Shown here: positions 44,941 through 55,250 of the stretch, piece by piece
Numbering within the stretch: the first letter of the stretch is position 1
How the letters are laid out: every line of letters begins with the position of its first letter
Source of the DNA: Lysobacterales bacterium
GTDB taxonomy: Bacteria > Pseudomonadota > Gammaproteobacteria > Xanthomonadales > SZUA-38
Assembly (NCBI GenBank): GCA_028285525.1
Contig: JANQOZ010000125.1
Location: 34,773-98,772 of the forward strand
DNA: 64,000 nucleotides
Direction: 5' to 3'
Translations under genes and position numbers: made by a program
Notes under the pieces: generated by a model
Seen by the model: only the letters and a program-made list of their open reading frames with translations
Told to the model about the DNA's origin: nothing
Database searches by the model: none

Positions 44941-45934
44941 TTCGCTGATCTATCTGGCCTGGACGGTGACCAAGATTCTGGCCATCGTCATTCCGGTCAC
45001 GATCTCGGTGGCGATGTTCGTCTACGCCGAGCGCAAGGTGATCGGCTTCATGCACTCGCGCATGGGGCCGAACCGCGTGGGTCCGCTCGGTCTGTTCCAG
45101 ACCTTTGCCGACGTGTTCAAGCTGATCATGAAGGAGGTGATCCTGCCCACGTCAGCAAACCGCTTTCTGTTTATCCTGGCGCCGCTGATCACGCTGGCGC
45201 CGGCGCTTGCCGCCTGGGCCGTAATCCCGTTCAGCGCCAAGATGGTGCTGACCAACATCAACGCCGGCCTGCTTTACGTGCTGGCGATGACGTCCCTCGG
45301 GGTATACGGCATCATCATCGCCGGCTGGGCGTCCAACTCAAAGTACGCCTTTCTCGGCGCCATGCGGTCTGCGGCTCAAATTGTGTCCTACGAGATTGCG
45401 ATGGGCTTTGCGCTGGTTGGGGTCCTGATCGCCGCCGGCAGTCTCAACCTCGTGGAGATTGTTGAGGCCCAGCAGGGCGGGGTCTGGAACTGGTTCTTCC
45501 TGCCGCTGCTGCCGCTGTTTGTCATCTACTTCATTTCCGGCGTGGCCGAGACCAACCGCGCGCCGTTTGACGTGGCGGAGGGTGAGTCGGAGATTGTCGC
45601 CGGATTCCATGTCGAGTACTCCGGCGCGCCGTTTGCGGTGTTCTTCCTGGCCGAATACGCGAACATGATTCTGATCGCGGCGCTGTCGACCACGCTGTTT
45701 GCGGGCGGCTGGCTGTCGCCGTTTCCGGCGCTGATCCCGGACCACTCGCTGTGGTTTTTCCTGAAGACCTTTTTCTTCTGTTTCCTCTATCTGTGGTTTC
45801 GTTCGACCTTTCCCCGCTATCGCTATGACCAGATCATGCGGCTGGGCTGGAAGGTCTTCATTCCGATCACCATCGTGTGGATCCTCGTGGTCGCGCTGAT
45901 GGTGGTTCAACAGTGGCTGTGGTGGGCACCATGA
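44933..45934 (+). CDS. nuoH: NADH-quinone oxidoreductase subunit H
   Basis: [33 protein letters not shown]...[27 protein letters not shown]. Confidence 0.97.
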   Translation: MNDSLIYLAWTVTKILAIVIPVTISVAMFVYAERKVIGFMHSRMGPNRVGPLGLFQTFADVFKLIMKEVILPTSANRFLFILAPLITLAPALAAWAVIPFSAKMVLTNINAGLLYVLAMTSLGVYGIIIAGWASNSKYAFLGAMRSAAQIVSYEIAMGFALVGVLIAAGSLNLVEIVEAQQGGVWNWFFLPLLPLFVIYFISGVAETNRAPFDVAEGESEIVAGFHVEYSGAPFAVFFLAEYANMILIAALSTTLFAGGWLSPFPALIPDHSLWFFLKTFFFCFLYLWFRSTFPRYRYDQIMRLGWKVFIPITIVWILVVALMVVQQWLWWAP

Positions 45935-46419
45935 ACAGCGTTGCTAACTATTTTCGGTCTCTGGCGCTGCTCGAACTGTTGAAGGGCATGGCCCTGACGC
46001 TGCGCTACATGTTTGCGCCCAAGGTGACCATTCGCTACCCGGAAGAAAAGACGCCGAAGTCCAACCGCTTTCGCGGGCTGCACGCGCTGCGGCGCTATCC
46101 CAACGGCGAGGAGCGCTGCATCGCCTGCAAGCTGTGTGAGGCGGTCTGCCCGGCGCTGGCGATCACGATCGACTCAGAGCAGCGCGACGACGGGTCGCGG
46201 CGTACGACCCGCTACGACATCGACCTGTTCAAGTGCATCTACTGCGGTTTCTGCGAGGAGTCGTGTCCGGTGGACTCGATCGTCGAAACCCATATCCATG
46301 AATTTCATTTCGAAAACCGCGGGGAGAACGTGGTGAGCAAACAACAACTATTAGCCATCGGGGACCGCTTTGAGCAAGACCTGGCCGCGGCCCGCCGCCA
46401 GGACGCAGCGTACCGGTAA
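45931..46419 (+). CDS. nuoI: NADH-quinone oxidoreductase subunit I
   Basis: Two 4Fe-4S motifs [13 protein letters not shown] and [16 protein letters not shown]. Confidence 0.97.
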   Translation: MNSVANYFRSLALLELLKGMALTLRYMFAPKVTIRYPEEKTPKSNRFRGLHALRRYPNGEERCIACKLCEAVCPALAITIDSEQRDDGSRRTTRYDIDLFKCIYCGFCEESCPVDSIVETHIHEFHFENRGENVVSKQQLLAIGDRFEQDLAAARRQDAAYR

Positions 46420-47030
46420 TGCTCGAACAAATTGTTTTCTTTACGCTGGCGGCAGCCCTGGTTGCATCGGCGCTGGCGGTGATCAGCGCGCGCAATCCGG
46501 TGTACGCCGCGCTGTTTCTGGTGCTGTGCTTCTTCACCAGCGCGGCGATCTGGCTCCTCCTCGAGGTGGAGTTCCTGGCCATTGTGCTGATCTTAGTCTA
46601 CGTCGGCGCGGTGATGGTGCTCTTTCTGTTTGTGGTGATGATGCTGGATGTGAACGTCGCGCCCCTTAAGGAAGGTTTCGCCCGCTATCTGCCGGTGGGG
46701 CTGCTGGTGGCAGCCGCCATGCTGGCTGAGATGCTGCTGGTGCTCGGCGCGCAGCGCTTCGGGCTGGAGCGTTTTCCGGCGCCCGTACCCAATCCGCCCG
46801 ACTACAACAACACGCGCGAGCTGGGTGAGGTGCTGTACACCCAGTACGTGTACCCGTTTGAGATCGCGGCGGTCATCCTGCTGGTGGCGATTGTTGCGGC
46901 GATTGCGCTGACCCTGCGACGCCGGCCGCAGGTGAAGCACCAGACGCCCGCCAAGCAGGTTCAGGTCAAGCGCGAGGATCGGCTGAAAATTGTCTCCATG
47001 CCGGCGGAGAAGCGGGAGGTGGAGTCATGA
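46419..47030 (+). CDS. nuoJ: NADH-quinone oxidoreductase subunit J
   Basis: [53 protein letters not shown]. Confidence 0.97.
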   Translation: MLEQIVFFTLAAALVASALAVISARNPVYAALFLVLCFFTSAAIWLLLEVEFLAIVLILVYVGAVMVLFLFVVMMLDVNVAPLKEGFARYLPVGLLVAAAMLAEMLLVLGAQRFGLERFPAPVPNPPDYNNTRELGEVLYTQYVYPFEIAAVILLVAIVAAIALTLRRRPQVKHQTPAKQVQVKREDRLKIVSMPAEKREVES

Positions 47031-47332
47031 TTGGCCTGAATCACTTTCTGGTGCTGGGCGCGGTGATGTTCTGCATCTCCGTGGCGGGGATTTTCCTCAA
47101 CCGGAAAAACGTGCTCATTCTGCTGATGGCCATCGAGCTGATGCTGCTGGCCGTCAATATGAACTTTGTTGCGTTCTCCCGGTTCCTGGGCAATACGGAC
47201 GGCCAGGTTTTTGTGTTCTTTATCCTCACCGTCGCGGCGGCGGAGGCGGCCATCGGGCTGGCGATCCTGGTGGTGCTGTTCCGCAACCGCGAGACCATCA
47301 ACGTGGAAGAACTGGATTCCCTGAAGGGCTGA
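47027..47332 (+). CDS. nuoK: NADH-quinone oxidoreductase subunit K
   Basis: [32 protein letters not shown]...[24 protein letters not shown]. Confidence 0.97.
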   Translation: MIGLNHFLVLGAVMFCISVAGIFLNRKNVLILLMAIELMLLAVNMNFVAFSRFLGNTDGQVFVFFILTVAAAEAAIGLAILVVLFRNRETINVEELDSLKG

Positions 47333-47334
47333 CG

Positions 47335-49296
47335 ATGCAGAATCAATATCTTGCGATTGCCCTTGCGCCGCTCTTCGGCGCCATCGTGGCCGGGCTTTTC
47401 GGACGCCAGATCGGCCGCGCGGGCGCGCACTGGCTGACGATTGCCGCGGTGACTGTGTCCACGGTTCTGTCCCTGGACGTGATGCGCCGGTTCCTCTTCG
47501 AGGGGCTGGAGGTGCACAACGAGACGGTATACACCTGGCTGATCAGCGGCGGGGTGCGCTTCGAGGTCGGGTTCCTGGTGGACAAGCTGACCGCGCTGAT
47601 GATGTGCGTGGTGACGTTCGTGTCGCTGATGGTGCACATCTACACCATCGGCTACATGAAAGATGATCCGGGTTACCAGCGGTTCTTCGCCTACATCTCG
47701 CTGTTTACGTTCGCCATGCTCATGCTGGTTATGGCCAACAACTTCATGCAGCTCTTTTTCGGCTGGGAAGCGGTCGGCGTGGTGTCGTACCTGCTGATCG
47801 GTTTCTGGTACAAGAAGCCCACGGCGATTTTTGCCAACATGAAAGCGTTTCTGGTGAACCGGGTCGGCGACTTCGGCTTCCTGCTCGGCATCGCCGCGGT
47901 GCTCATGACCTTCAACAGCCTGGACTACGCCGAGGTGTTCGCCGCCGCGCCGGCGCTCAGCGGCGAGACCATCGAGCTGATCGACGGTAAACCCTGGAAC
48001 CTGATGACCGTCACCTGCATCCTGCTGTTTATCGGCGCGATGGGTAAGTCGGCGCAGGCGCCGCTCCACGTGTGGCTGCCCGACTCGATGGAAGGCCCGA
48101 CGCCGATCTCCGCGCTGATCCACGCCGCGACCATGGTGACGGCCGGGATCTTCATGGTGGCGCGCATGTCGCCACTGTTCGAGCTGACCGAAACCGCGCT
48201 GAGCGTGGTGCTGGTGATCGGCGCCCTGACCGCGTTTTTTATGGGGCTGATCGGCCTGGTGCAGAACGACATCAAGCGGGTGGTGGCCTACTCAACGCTG
48301 TCACAGCTCGGCTACATGACGGCGGCGCTCGGCGCGTCAGCCTACTCGGCCGCCGTGTTCCACCTGATGACCCATGCGTTCTTTAAGGCGCTGCTGTTCC
48401 TCGGCGCCGGCTCCGTGATCATCGCGCTGCATCACAAGCAGGACATGCAGGAGATGGGCGGGCTGCGCAAGTACATGCCGATCACCTACATCACCGGCGT
48501 GGTCGGCACGCTGGCGCTGATCGGGTTCCCGGGCTTCTCGGGCTTTTACTCGAAGGACGCCATCATCTCGGCGGTTGGACATATCGATCGCGCGGGCACC
48601 GGCCTTGCCGAGGTGCTGCTGATCGCCGGCGTTTTTGTCACCGCGCTCTACAGCTTCCGACTGCTGTATCTGACCTTCCACGGTACGCCGCGGATGGATG
48701 AGGAAACGCGGTCACACGTGCACGAGTCGCCCTGGGTGGTGACCCTGCCGCTGGTGCTGCTGGCGATCCCCTCCATCGGCATTGCCTGGTTCACCACCGA
48801 GCCGCTGCTGTTTGGCGATTTCTGGGGTGACGCCATCTACGTTGCGCCGGGCAACGATCCGCTGTCCCACCTGCGGGAGATCTGGCACGGCCCGGCCGCC
48901 TTTGCGCTGCATGGCTTTGTGACGCTTCCCGTCTGGCTTGCGCTGGGCGGCACCGCGCTGGCGACCTACGTGTATCTCTTTAACCCGGCGCTGGCCGCCA
49001 CGGCTTCGAAGGCCCTGGCACCGCTCCGTGTTGTGCTGGAGAAAAAATACGGCTTCGACGAGCTGTATCAGTTTCTGTTCGCCGGCGGCAGTCGCGGCAT
49101 GGGTAAGCTGTTCTGGCGCGGCGGTGATCAGACGGTGATCGACGGCCTGCTGGTGAACGGCAGCGCTCGAACGGTCGGCTGGCTGTCGGGGATCGTTCGC
49201 AAGATCCAGACGGGTCGGCTTTATGGCTACGCGTTTGCGATGATTATCGGGCTGATCGGCCTGCTGGGCCTGATGGTCTATCGGGGGCAGGCATGA
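47335..49296 (+). CDS. nuoL: NADH-quinone oxidoreductase subunit L
   Basis: GWEAVGVVSYLLIGFWYKKPTA...AQAPLHVWLPDSMEGPTPISALIHAATMVTAGIFM. Confidence 0.97.
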   Translation: MQNQYLAIALAPLFGAIVAGLFGRQIGRAGAHWLTIAAVTVSTVLSLDVMRRFLFEGLEVHNETVYTWLISGGVRFEVGFLVDKLTALMMCVVTFVSLMVHIYTIGYMKDDPGYQRFFAYISLFTFAMLMLVMANNFMQLFFGWEAVGVVSYLLIGFWYKKPTAIFANMKAFLVNRVGDFGFLLGIAAVLMTFNSLDYAEVFAAAPALSGETIELIDGKPWNLMTVTCILLFIGAMGKSAQAPLHVWLPDSMEGPTPISALIHAATMVTAGIFMVARMSPLFELTETALSVVLVIGALTAFFMGLIGLVQNDIKRVVAYSTLSQLGYMTAALGASAYSAAVFHLMTHAFFKALLFLGAGSVIIALHHKQDMQEMGGLRKYMPITYITGVVGTLALIGFPGFSGFYSKDAIISAVGHIDRAGTGLAEVLLIAGVFVTALYSFRLLYLTFHGTPRMDEETRSHVHESPWVVTLPLVLLAIPSIGIAWFTTEPLLFGDFWGDAIYVAPGNDPLSHLREIWHGPAAFALHGFVTLPVWLALGGTALATYVYLFNPALAATASKALAPLRVVLEKKYGFDELYQFLFAGGSRGMGKLFWRGGDQTVIDGLLVNGSARTVGWLSGIVRKIQTGRLYGYAFAMIIGLIGLLGLMVYRGQA

Positions 49297-50819
49297 ACAT
49301 CGAATGGCCGGTGCTGAGTGTCCTGATCTGGCTGCCGATTGCCGGCGGCGTGGCGGTGCTGCTCGTAGGTGAGCGTCGGGCTGAGCTGGCCCGCTGGGTG
49401 GGGCTTGCCGCGGCGCTAGCAACCTTCCTCGCGAGCCTCCCGCTGTTTGGTGCCTTTGACCGCGGCACGGCCGAGATGCAGTTCCAGGAGCTGGCACCCT
49501 GGATTCCTACGTTTGATCTGAACTACCACCTGGGCGTGGACGGTCTGTCGCTACCGCTGATCCTGCTGACGACCTTCATCTCGGTGCTGGTCATCATGGG
49601 CGCCTGGGGTGCAATCCAGCAGCGCGTGGCGCAATACCTGGCGGCTTTCCTGATCCTCGAAGGCCTGATGGTGGGCGTGTTCTGCGCCCTGGATGCGTTT
49701 CTGTTCTACGTCTTTTTTGAGGCCATGCTGATTCCGATGTTTCTCATCATCGGCGTCTGGGGTGGCCCGAACCGGGTTTACGCAACCATCAAGTTCTTCC
49801 TGTACACCTTCCTGGGGTCGGTGTTCATGCTGGTGGCGCTGATTTACCTGTACCTGAAAGCCGACTCGGCGGCGATCCTCGATCTGCATGCGCTGCCGCT
49901 CAGCCTGACGGAACAGATCTGGATCTTCGTGGCGTTCCTCCTGGCCTTCGCGGTAAAGATCCCGATGTTCCCGGTGCACACCTGGCTGCCCGATGCGCAC
50001 GTTGAGGCGCCCACGGGCGGTTCGGTAGTGCTGGCGGCGATCATGCTGAAGATCGGCGGCTATGGCTTCGTGCGCTTCTCGCTGCCGATCACGCCGGACG
50101 CCAGCCTGAGCCTGGACTGGCTGCTGATCACGCTGTCGCTGATCGCCGTGGTCTATGTTGGCCTGGTCGCTCTGGTCCAGCAGGACATGAAGAAGCTGAT
50201 CGCCTATTCGTCGATCTCCCACATGGGTTTTGTCACGCTCGGGATTTTCATCGCGTTTGCGATCCTGGCGCGAGGGGAGGGCACCAGCGGCGCGGTCCTG
50301 GGTGTTGAGGGCGCCATGGTGCAGATGCTATCGCACGGATTTGTGTCCGCGGCGCTGTTTTTCTGTGTCGGCGTCATGTACGACCGCATTCACTCGCGCG
50401 AGATCGCCGACTACGGTGGCGTGGTGAACACCATGCCCTGGTTTGCCACCTTCATGGTGCTGTTTGCCATGGCGAACTGCGGTCTGCCGGGCACCTCGGG
50501 GTTTGTCGGGGAGTTTATGGTCATCCTGGCCAGCTTCCAGGCCAACTTCTGGTACGCCGTGCTGGCGGCCCTGACGCTGATCCTGGGCGCCGCGTATTCG
50601 CTTTGGCTGGTCAAGCGCGTGATCTTCGGCGAGATCGGCAACAAGAAGGTCGAGCGGCTTGAAGATCTCAACTTCCGCGAGGGCGTGACGCTGGGTGCGT
50701 TGGCCGTGGCCGTGCTGGGTTTCGGCATCTGGCCGGAGCCGCTCGTGGAGCTGATGCACGTATCGGTGGACAACCTGTTGAGCCACGTCGCCCAGTCGAA
50801 GATTCAGGTGCAGCTGTGA
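49293..50819 (+). CDS. nuoM: NADH-quinone oxidoreductase subunit M
   Basis: FPVHTWLPDAHVEAPTGGSVVLAAIMLKIGGYGFVRFSLPI. Confidence 0.97.
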   Translation: MNIEWPVLSVLIWLPIAGGVAVLLVGERRAELARWVGLAAALATFLASLPLFGAFDRGTAEMQFQELAPWIPTFDLNYHLGVDGLSLPLILLTTFISVLVIMGAWGAIQQRVAQYLAAFLILEGLMVGVFCALDAFLFYVFFEAMLIPMFLIIGVWGGPNRVYATIKFFLYTFLGSVFMLVALIYLYLKADSAAILDLHALPLSLTEQIWIFVAFLLAFAVKIPMFPVHTWLPDAHVEAPTGGSVVLAAIMLKIGGYGFVRFSLPITPDASLSLDWLLITLSLIAVVYVGLVALVQQDMKKLIAYSSISHMGFVTLGIFIAFAILARGEGTSGAVLGVEGAMVQMLSHGFVSAALFFCVGVMYDRIHSREIADYGGVVNTMPWFATFMVLFAMANCGLPGTSGFVGEFMVILASFQANFWYAVLAALTLILGAAYSLWLVKRVIFGEIGNKKVERLEDLNFREGVTLGALAVAVLGFGIWPEPLVELMHVSVDNLLSHVAQSKIQVQL

Positions 50820-50846
50820 CTGCACGAAACACATTGAGGAAGACCG

Positions 50847-52292
50847 GTGTTTGAAGCCAGTGAACTGATCCCTCTCCTGCCGGAGATGATCGTGCTGACG
50901 ATGGCCTGCGTGATCCTGATCGTGGATCTCTATATCAGCGATCAGCGCCGCGGCATTATCCAGATCCTGTCGCTGGCGACGCTGATCTTTGCGGCGCTCG
51001 CCACGCTTCGCGTGCACGACGGCGAGAGCATCATCGAGACACAGCGCCTGCTCAGCGGGACGTTTGTGCGCGACCAGATGGGCGACGTGCTCAAGCTGTT
51101 TGTCTATCTGGTGATGGGCATGGTGTTCGTCTACGCCAAGACGTACCTTCGCGATCGAAACCTGTACAAGGGCGAGTTTTTTGTCCTGTGTCTGTTCGGC
51201 ACGCTGGGGATGATGGTGATGATCTCCGCGGGCAGCATGCTGAGCCTTTACCTCGGGCTTGAGCTGCTCGCGCTGTCCACCTACGCGCTGGTGGCGATGG
51301 ACCGCAACAATCCCATGGCCAGCGAATCGGCTATGAAATATTTTGTGCTCGGCGCGCTCGCGTCGGGGATGCTGCTGTACGGCATGTCCATGATTTACGG
51401 CGCCACCGGCAGCCTGGACCTGCTGGCGATTCAGGCGTCGGTGGCTGACGCCGCTGACAGCGTCGTGCTGGCGTTCGGGCTCACCTTTATTGTGGTCGGG
51501 CTGGCGTTCAAGTTCGGCGCGGTGCCTTTTCACATGTGGGTGCCGGACGTCTACCAGGGCTCCCCGACGGCGGTGACGCTGTTTATCAGCTCAGCCCCGA
51601 AGCTGGCGGCGTTCGCGCTGGCCATTCGCCTCCTGAGCGACGGCCTGATCGGCCAGCTGCAGAACTGGCAGCTCATGCTGGTGCTGCTGTCGGTGGCGTC
51701 GCTGGCTATCGGCAACGTGGTGGCGATCGCGCAGACCAACATCAAGCGCATGCTCGCCTACTCGACCGTGTCACACGTCGGTTTCATTTTCCTGGGTATT
51801 CTCGCCGGCACCGAGGCCGGGTTTGAGGCCGCGATGTTCTATGCCATCGTGTATTCGATGATGTCGGTCGGGGCGTTTGCGGTGGTGATCGTGGTATCCC
51901 GGGCCGGCTTTGAAGCCGAGAACCTCGAGGACTACAAAGGGCTGGCCCAGCGCAGCCCGTGGCTGGCGCTGATGATGATGATGATCCTGGCCTCGCTGGC
52001 CGGCTTCCCGCCCTTTGTCGGGTTCTTCGCCAAGCTGCAGGTGGTCAAGGCCGCCGTTGAGGCGGACCTGGTCTGGCTGGCGGTCGTTTCGGTGGTGTTT
52101 GCCGTGATCGGCGCGTTCTACTACCTGCGGGTGATCAAGCTCATGTACATGGATGAGCCGGATACGCCGGAGCCGGTGACCACCGGCAGCGACGTGGGGG
52201 CGGTGCTGAGCGCCAACGGCCTCGTCCAGCTGGCGCTGGGCATTTTCCCGGGCCCCCTGATTGCCCTTTGCGCAGCGGCTTTTCAGGGCTAG
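50847..52292 (+). CDS. nuoN: NADH-quinone oxidoreductase subunit N
   Basis: FGAVPFHMWVPDVYQGSPTAVTLFISSAPKLAAFALAIR. Confidence 0.97.
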   Translation: MFEASELIPLLPEMIVLTMACVILIVDLYISDQRRGIIQILSLATLIFAALATLRVHDGESIIETQRLLSGTFVRDQMGDVLKLFVYLVMGMVFVYAKTYLRDRNLYKGEFFVLCLFGTLGMMVMISAGSMLSLYLGLELLALSTYALVAMDRNNPMASESAMKYFVLGALASGMLLYGMSMIYGATGSLDLLAIQASVADAADSVVLAFGLTFIVVGLAFKFGAVPFHMWVPDVYQGSPTAVTLFISSAPKLAAFALAIRLLSDGLIGQLQNWQLMLVLLSVASLAIGNVVAIAQTNIKRMLAYSTVSHVGFIFLGILAGTEAGFEAAMFYAIVYSMMSVGAFAVVIVVSRAGFEAENLEDYKGLAQRSPWLALMMMMILASLAGFPPFVGFFAKLQVVKAAVEADLVWLAVVSVVFAVIGAFYYLRVIKLMYMDEPDTPEPVTTGSDVGAVLSANGLVQLALGIFPGPLIALCAAAFQG

Positions 52293-52324
52293 CCAAGCTA
52301 CTAAGCGATTTTCACTCGCCGGTC

Positions 52325-52354
52325 TTGCAAGGCGAAAAGAAGTCCATATATAAT
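52325..52354 (+). promoter_or_regulatory. Sigma70 promoter of tRNA-fMet
   Basis: TTGCAA-18 bp-TATAAT followed by GC-rich discriminator, 12 nt before the tRNA. Confidence 0.75.
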
Positions 52355-52366
52355 TCGCGTCCCAGC

Positions 52367-52443
52367 TGCGGGGTGGAGCAGTCTGGCAGCTCGTCGGGCT
52401 CATAACCCGAAGGTCGCAGGTTCGAATCCTGCCCCCGCTACCA
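52367..52443 (+). tRNA. Initiator tRNA-Met (CAT), CCA encoded
   Basis: TGCGGGGTGGAGCAGTCTGGCAGCTCGTCGGGCTCATAACCCGAAGGTCGCAGGTTCGAATCCTGCCCCCGCTACCA; three GC pairs in anticodon stem and 1:72 mismatch. Confidence 0.96.
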
Positions 52444-52450
52444 AATCCCG

Positions 52451-52480
52451 AAAAGCCCGGTTCTGCCGGGCTTTTCTTTT
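52451..52480 (+). terminator. Intrinsic terminator after tRNA-fMet
   Basis: AAAAGCCCGGTTCTGCCGGGCTTTTCTTTT. Confidence 0.9.
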
Positions 52481-52590
52481 GGGCGATCGTTAAGTTCCTG
52501 GCTGTTAGTGCACCGAGATTGGCTTTGGGCGGCGCCCCGGGTGCGTTAGCATCGCCGTCGTGTCTTTTTGACGACCTGGATCGCAACCGC

Positions 52591-53001
52591 ATGACCCCGG
52601 CTGAAATCATCACGCTCTCCCTGGAAATCGGCAACCGGATTGACGTCCAGTGGGGCCTGTTTGTCACGGTCCACATGGCGCTTCTCGGTGCGCTGGCGTA
52701 CGTGGACAAGCGGCTGCACCCTGCGGAAAAACTCTTCGCGATTGTGGTTTACCTTGGTTTTGCGGCGATCAACTACGGACAGATGAGCACGCAGCTGCAG
52801 CTGCTTAACGCGGCGTATGCAGACGTAGCCCGGCTGGCGGGCGAGGCCGGCGCCAGCGAACTGGTGCAGCGGATCGCGACCGAACACCAGGGCGTTCGAC
52901 GCTACGCTGGACTGGTCCTGAAGGTGAGCCACATTGCGATGCTGCTGCTGGTGATCCTGTCGCTCGTATTTCATCCGATCACGGCGAAGCGCAAAAAGTA
53001 G
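52591..53001 (+). CDS. Small hypothetical membrane protein, ~3 TM helices
   Basis: VQWGLFVTVHMALLGALAYVDKRL, KLFAIVVYLGFAAINYG, SHIAMLLLVILSLVF hydrophobic segments. Confidence 0.7.
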   Translation: MTPAEIITLSLEIGNRIDVQWGLFVTVHMALLGALAYVDKRLHPAEKLFAIVVYLGFAAINYGQMSTQLQLLNAAYADVARLAGEAGASELVQRIATEHQGVRRYAGLVLKVSHIAMLLLVILSLVFHPITAKRKK

Positions 53002-53030
53002 CGCCGCTCTTCAGGCCTCCCCGACAGCGC

Positions 53031-53059
53031 TTGCCGCTAAAGGGCGCAAAAGGTAAAAT
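53031..53059 (+). promoter_or_regulatory. Candidate sigma70 promoter for rimP-nusA-infB leader transcript
   Basis: TTGCCG-17 bp-TAAAAT. Confidence 0.6.
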
Positions 53060-53172
53060 CCCGCTTCGCCAAGCGCGGGCTCCCTCCGGACTCGGACAGT
53101 AACGCTGCTGGCAAGCGGAACTTCAGGCGGTACTGGCAACGGTCAGCACGTCTTAGAGAACGGGTTTATGGA

Positions 53173-53198
53173 GGCCTCCCTTGCGAGGCCTTTTTATT
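53173..53198 (+). terminator. Leader intrinsic terminator 1 upstream of rimP
   Basis: GGCCTC-CCTTGC-GAGGCC-TTTTTATT. Confidence 0.75.
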
Positions 53199-53217
53199 TC
53201 CCCAAGGATTGTGAGGG

Positions 53218-53241
53218 ATGGGCCGCTGGCCCATTTTTTTT
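53218..53241 (+). terminator. Leader intrinsic terminator 2 directly abutting rimP start
   Basis: ATGGGCC-GCT-GGCCCAT followed by T8. Confidence 0.8.
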
Positions 53242-53245
53242 GGCT

Positions 53246-53701
53246 TTGTCGATCAAGACGGACATCGAAGAACTGCTGGCGCCCCTGGTGGAAGACCTGG
53301 GCTATGAGTGGGTAGGTCTCGAATATCACCCACACCCCAGTAACGGCGTGCTTCGGGTTTACATCGATCAGCCGGAAACGGGGATCGGGCTTGAGGACTG
53401 TGCGCTGGTGAGCCGCGAAATCAGCGGCCTGCTGGACGTGAATGACCCGATTAAGGGTCACTACAACCTGGAAGTGAGTTCGCCAGGCATGGACCGCCCG
53501 CTGTTTAGTGCCGACCAGTTTGCCCGGTTTTCGGGTGAGCAGGTCAAGGTCTCACTGCACGCGCCAGTCGCAGGCCGCCGGAAGCTTCGGGGCACGATTG
53601 GCGCCGTTGAGGGTCAAACGATCAGGCTTCAGGTTGACGACGAGACCGTAGAAATTGATCACGCGGACGTGGCTAAGGCGCGTCTCGTACCGGAGTTCTG
53701 A
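53246..53701 (+). CDS. rimP: Ribosome maturation factor RimP (TTG start proposed)
   Basis: IEELLAPLVEDLGYEWVGLEY...LRVYIDQPETGIGLEDCALVSREISGLLDVNDPIKGHYNLEVSSPGMDRPLF. Confidence 0.92.
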   Translation: MSIKTDIEELLAPLVEDLGYEWVGLEYHPHPSNGVLRVYIDQPETGIGLEDCALVSREISGLLDVNDPIKGHYNLEVSSPGMDRPLFSADQFARFSGEQVKVSLHAPVAGRRKLRGTIGAVEGQTIRLQVDDETVEIDHADVAKARLVPEF

Positions 53702-53745
53702 CGCGGAGCGCCAGAGCCGGACTACAGATTGTTGAGGGTGAAACG

Positions 53746-55239
53746 ATGAGCAAAGAAATCCTGATGGTGGTTGACGCTGTCGCCAACGAGAAGGGCGTTG
53801 AGAAAGACGTCATTTTTGGCGCCATCGAGGCCGCGCTGGCCTCGGCCGCCAAGAAAAAGCGGATGGACGACATCGAGTGTCGCGTCTCCATCGACCAGCA
53901 CACCGGTGAGTATGAAACTTTCCGGCGCTGGGAGGTGCTGGACGACGAGGAGCTGTTCGAGTCGGAAGACCGCCACATCATGCTCGAAGACGCCCGTAAG
54001 GATCATCCGGATATCGAGGTGGGTGAGTTCATCGAAGAGCCGATGGAGAACCCCGAGTTCGGCCGGATCGCGGCGCAGGCTGCCAAGCAGGTGATCGTGC
54101 AGCGCGTCCGCGAGGCGGAACGCGCGCAGGTGGTCGAGGCTTTTGCCGACAAGGCGGACACCCTGGTGAACGGCATCGTCAAACGCGTAGAGCGCGGCAA
54201 CATCTATCTGGACCTCGGCAGCAACGCTGAGGCATTCGTGCCGCGCGAGCGCACCGTGCCCCGCGAGTCGGTGCGGCCGGGTGATCGCCTGCGTGGCTAT
54301 CTCTACGAGGTGCGTTCCGAGCTGCGCGGCCCGCAGCTGTTTGTGACCCGGACTTCGCCCCAGTTCCTGATCGAGCTGTTCAAGCTCGAGGTGCCGGAGA
54401 TCGGCCAGGGCCTGATCGACGTCATCGCTGCGGCCCGGGATCCGGGCATGCGGGCCAAGATTGCCGTGCGCTCGAACGACCCGCGCACCGATCCCATCGG
54501 CGCCTGCGTCGGCATGCGGGGCTCGCGGGTCCAGGCCGTGTCCAACGAGCTGTCGGGCGAGCGTATCGACATCATCCTGTACGACGACAACCCGGCGCAG
54601 TTTGTGGTCAACGCCATGGCGCCGGCTGAGGTTGTCTCGATCATGGTCGACGAAGAGAGCCAGTCCATGGATATCGCGGTGGCCGAAGACAAGCTGTCCC
54701 AGGCGATCGGCCGGGGCGGGCAAAACGTACGGCTGGCCAGCGAGCTGACCGGCTGGCAGCTGAACGTGATGACCGAAGAAGCGGCCGAGGAGAAGTCGGA
54801 CGCCGAGGCTGGCGCGGCGCGTGCGCTGTTTGTCGAGAAGCTCGACGTCGACGAGGAGATCGCGAACATCCTGGTGCAGGAAGGCTTCAGCAGCGTCGAA
54901 GAAGTGGCGTACGTGCCCGCGAGCGAGCTGCTCGAGATTCAGGAATTTGATGAGGGTGTGGTCGAGGAGCTGCGGTCGCGTGCCCGTGACGCGCTGCTGA
55001 CCCAGCTGATTGCGGTCGAGGAGAAGCTTGACGACGTCAAGCCAGCCGACGACCTGCTGGCGCTGGACGGCGTTTCCGAGCGGTTGGCGTTCCAGCTGGC
55101 GGCCCGCGGCATCGTCACCCAGGAAGACCTGGCCGAGTGCGCGGTTGACGAAATACTGGAAATTGACGGTCTCGACGAAGAGTCGGCGGCCGCGGTGATC
55201 ATGGCGGCGCGTGCGCCCTGGTTCGCCGAGGAAGAGTAA
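53746..55239 (+). CDS. nusA: Transcription termination/antitermination factor NusA
   Basis: S1/KH domains: [55 protein letters not shown]. Confidence 0.98.
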   Translation: MSKEILMVVDAVANEKGVEKDVIFGAIEAALASAAKKKRMDDIECRVSIDQHTGEYETFRRWEVLDDEELFESEDRHIMLEDARKDHPDIEVGEFIEEPMENPEFGRIAAQAAKQVIVQRVREAERAQVVEAFADKADTLVNGIVKRVERGNIYLDLGSNAEAFVPRERTVPRESVRPGDRLRGYLYEVRSELRGPQLFVTRTSPQFLIELFKLEVPEIGQGLIDVIAAARDPGMRAKIAVRSNDPRTDPIGACVGMRGSRVQAVSNELSGERIDIILYDDNPAQFVVNAMAPAEVVSIMVDEESQSMDIAVAEDKLSQAIGRGGQNVRLASELTGWQLNVMTEEAAEEKSDAEAGAARALFVEKLDVDEEIANILVQEGFSSVEEVAYVPASELLEIQEFDEGVVEELRSRARDALLTQLIAVEEKLDDVKPADDLLALDGVSERLAFQLAARGIVTQEDLAECAVDEILEIDGLDEESAAAVIMAARAPWFAEEE

Positions 55240-55250
55240 GCGGAGTAACT

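Noticed and set aside
46990-47334. N-terminal extension of the nuoL ORF overlapping nuoK
   Set aside because: Out-of-frame read-through of nuoK; NuoL homology starts at MQNQYLAIALAPLFG (47335).
53168-53245. ATG start for rimP at 53168
   Set aside because: Would make both intrinsic terminators coding and add ~26 non-homologous residues; TTG 53246 matches RimP N-termini better.
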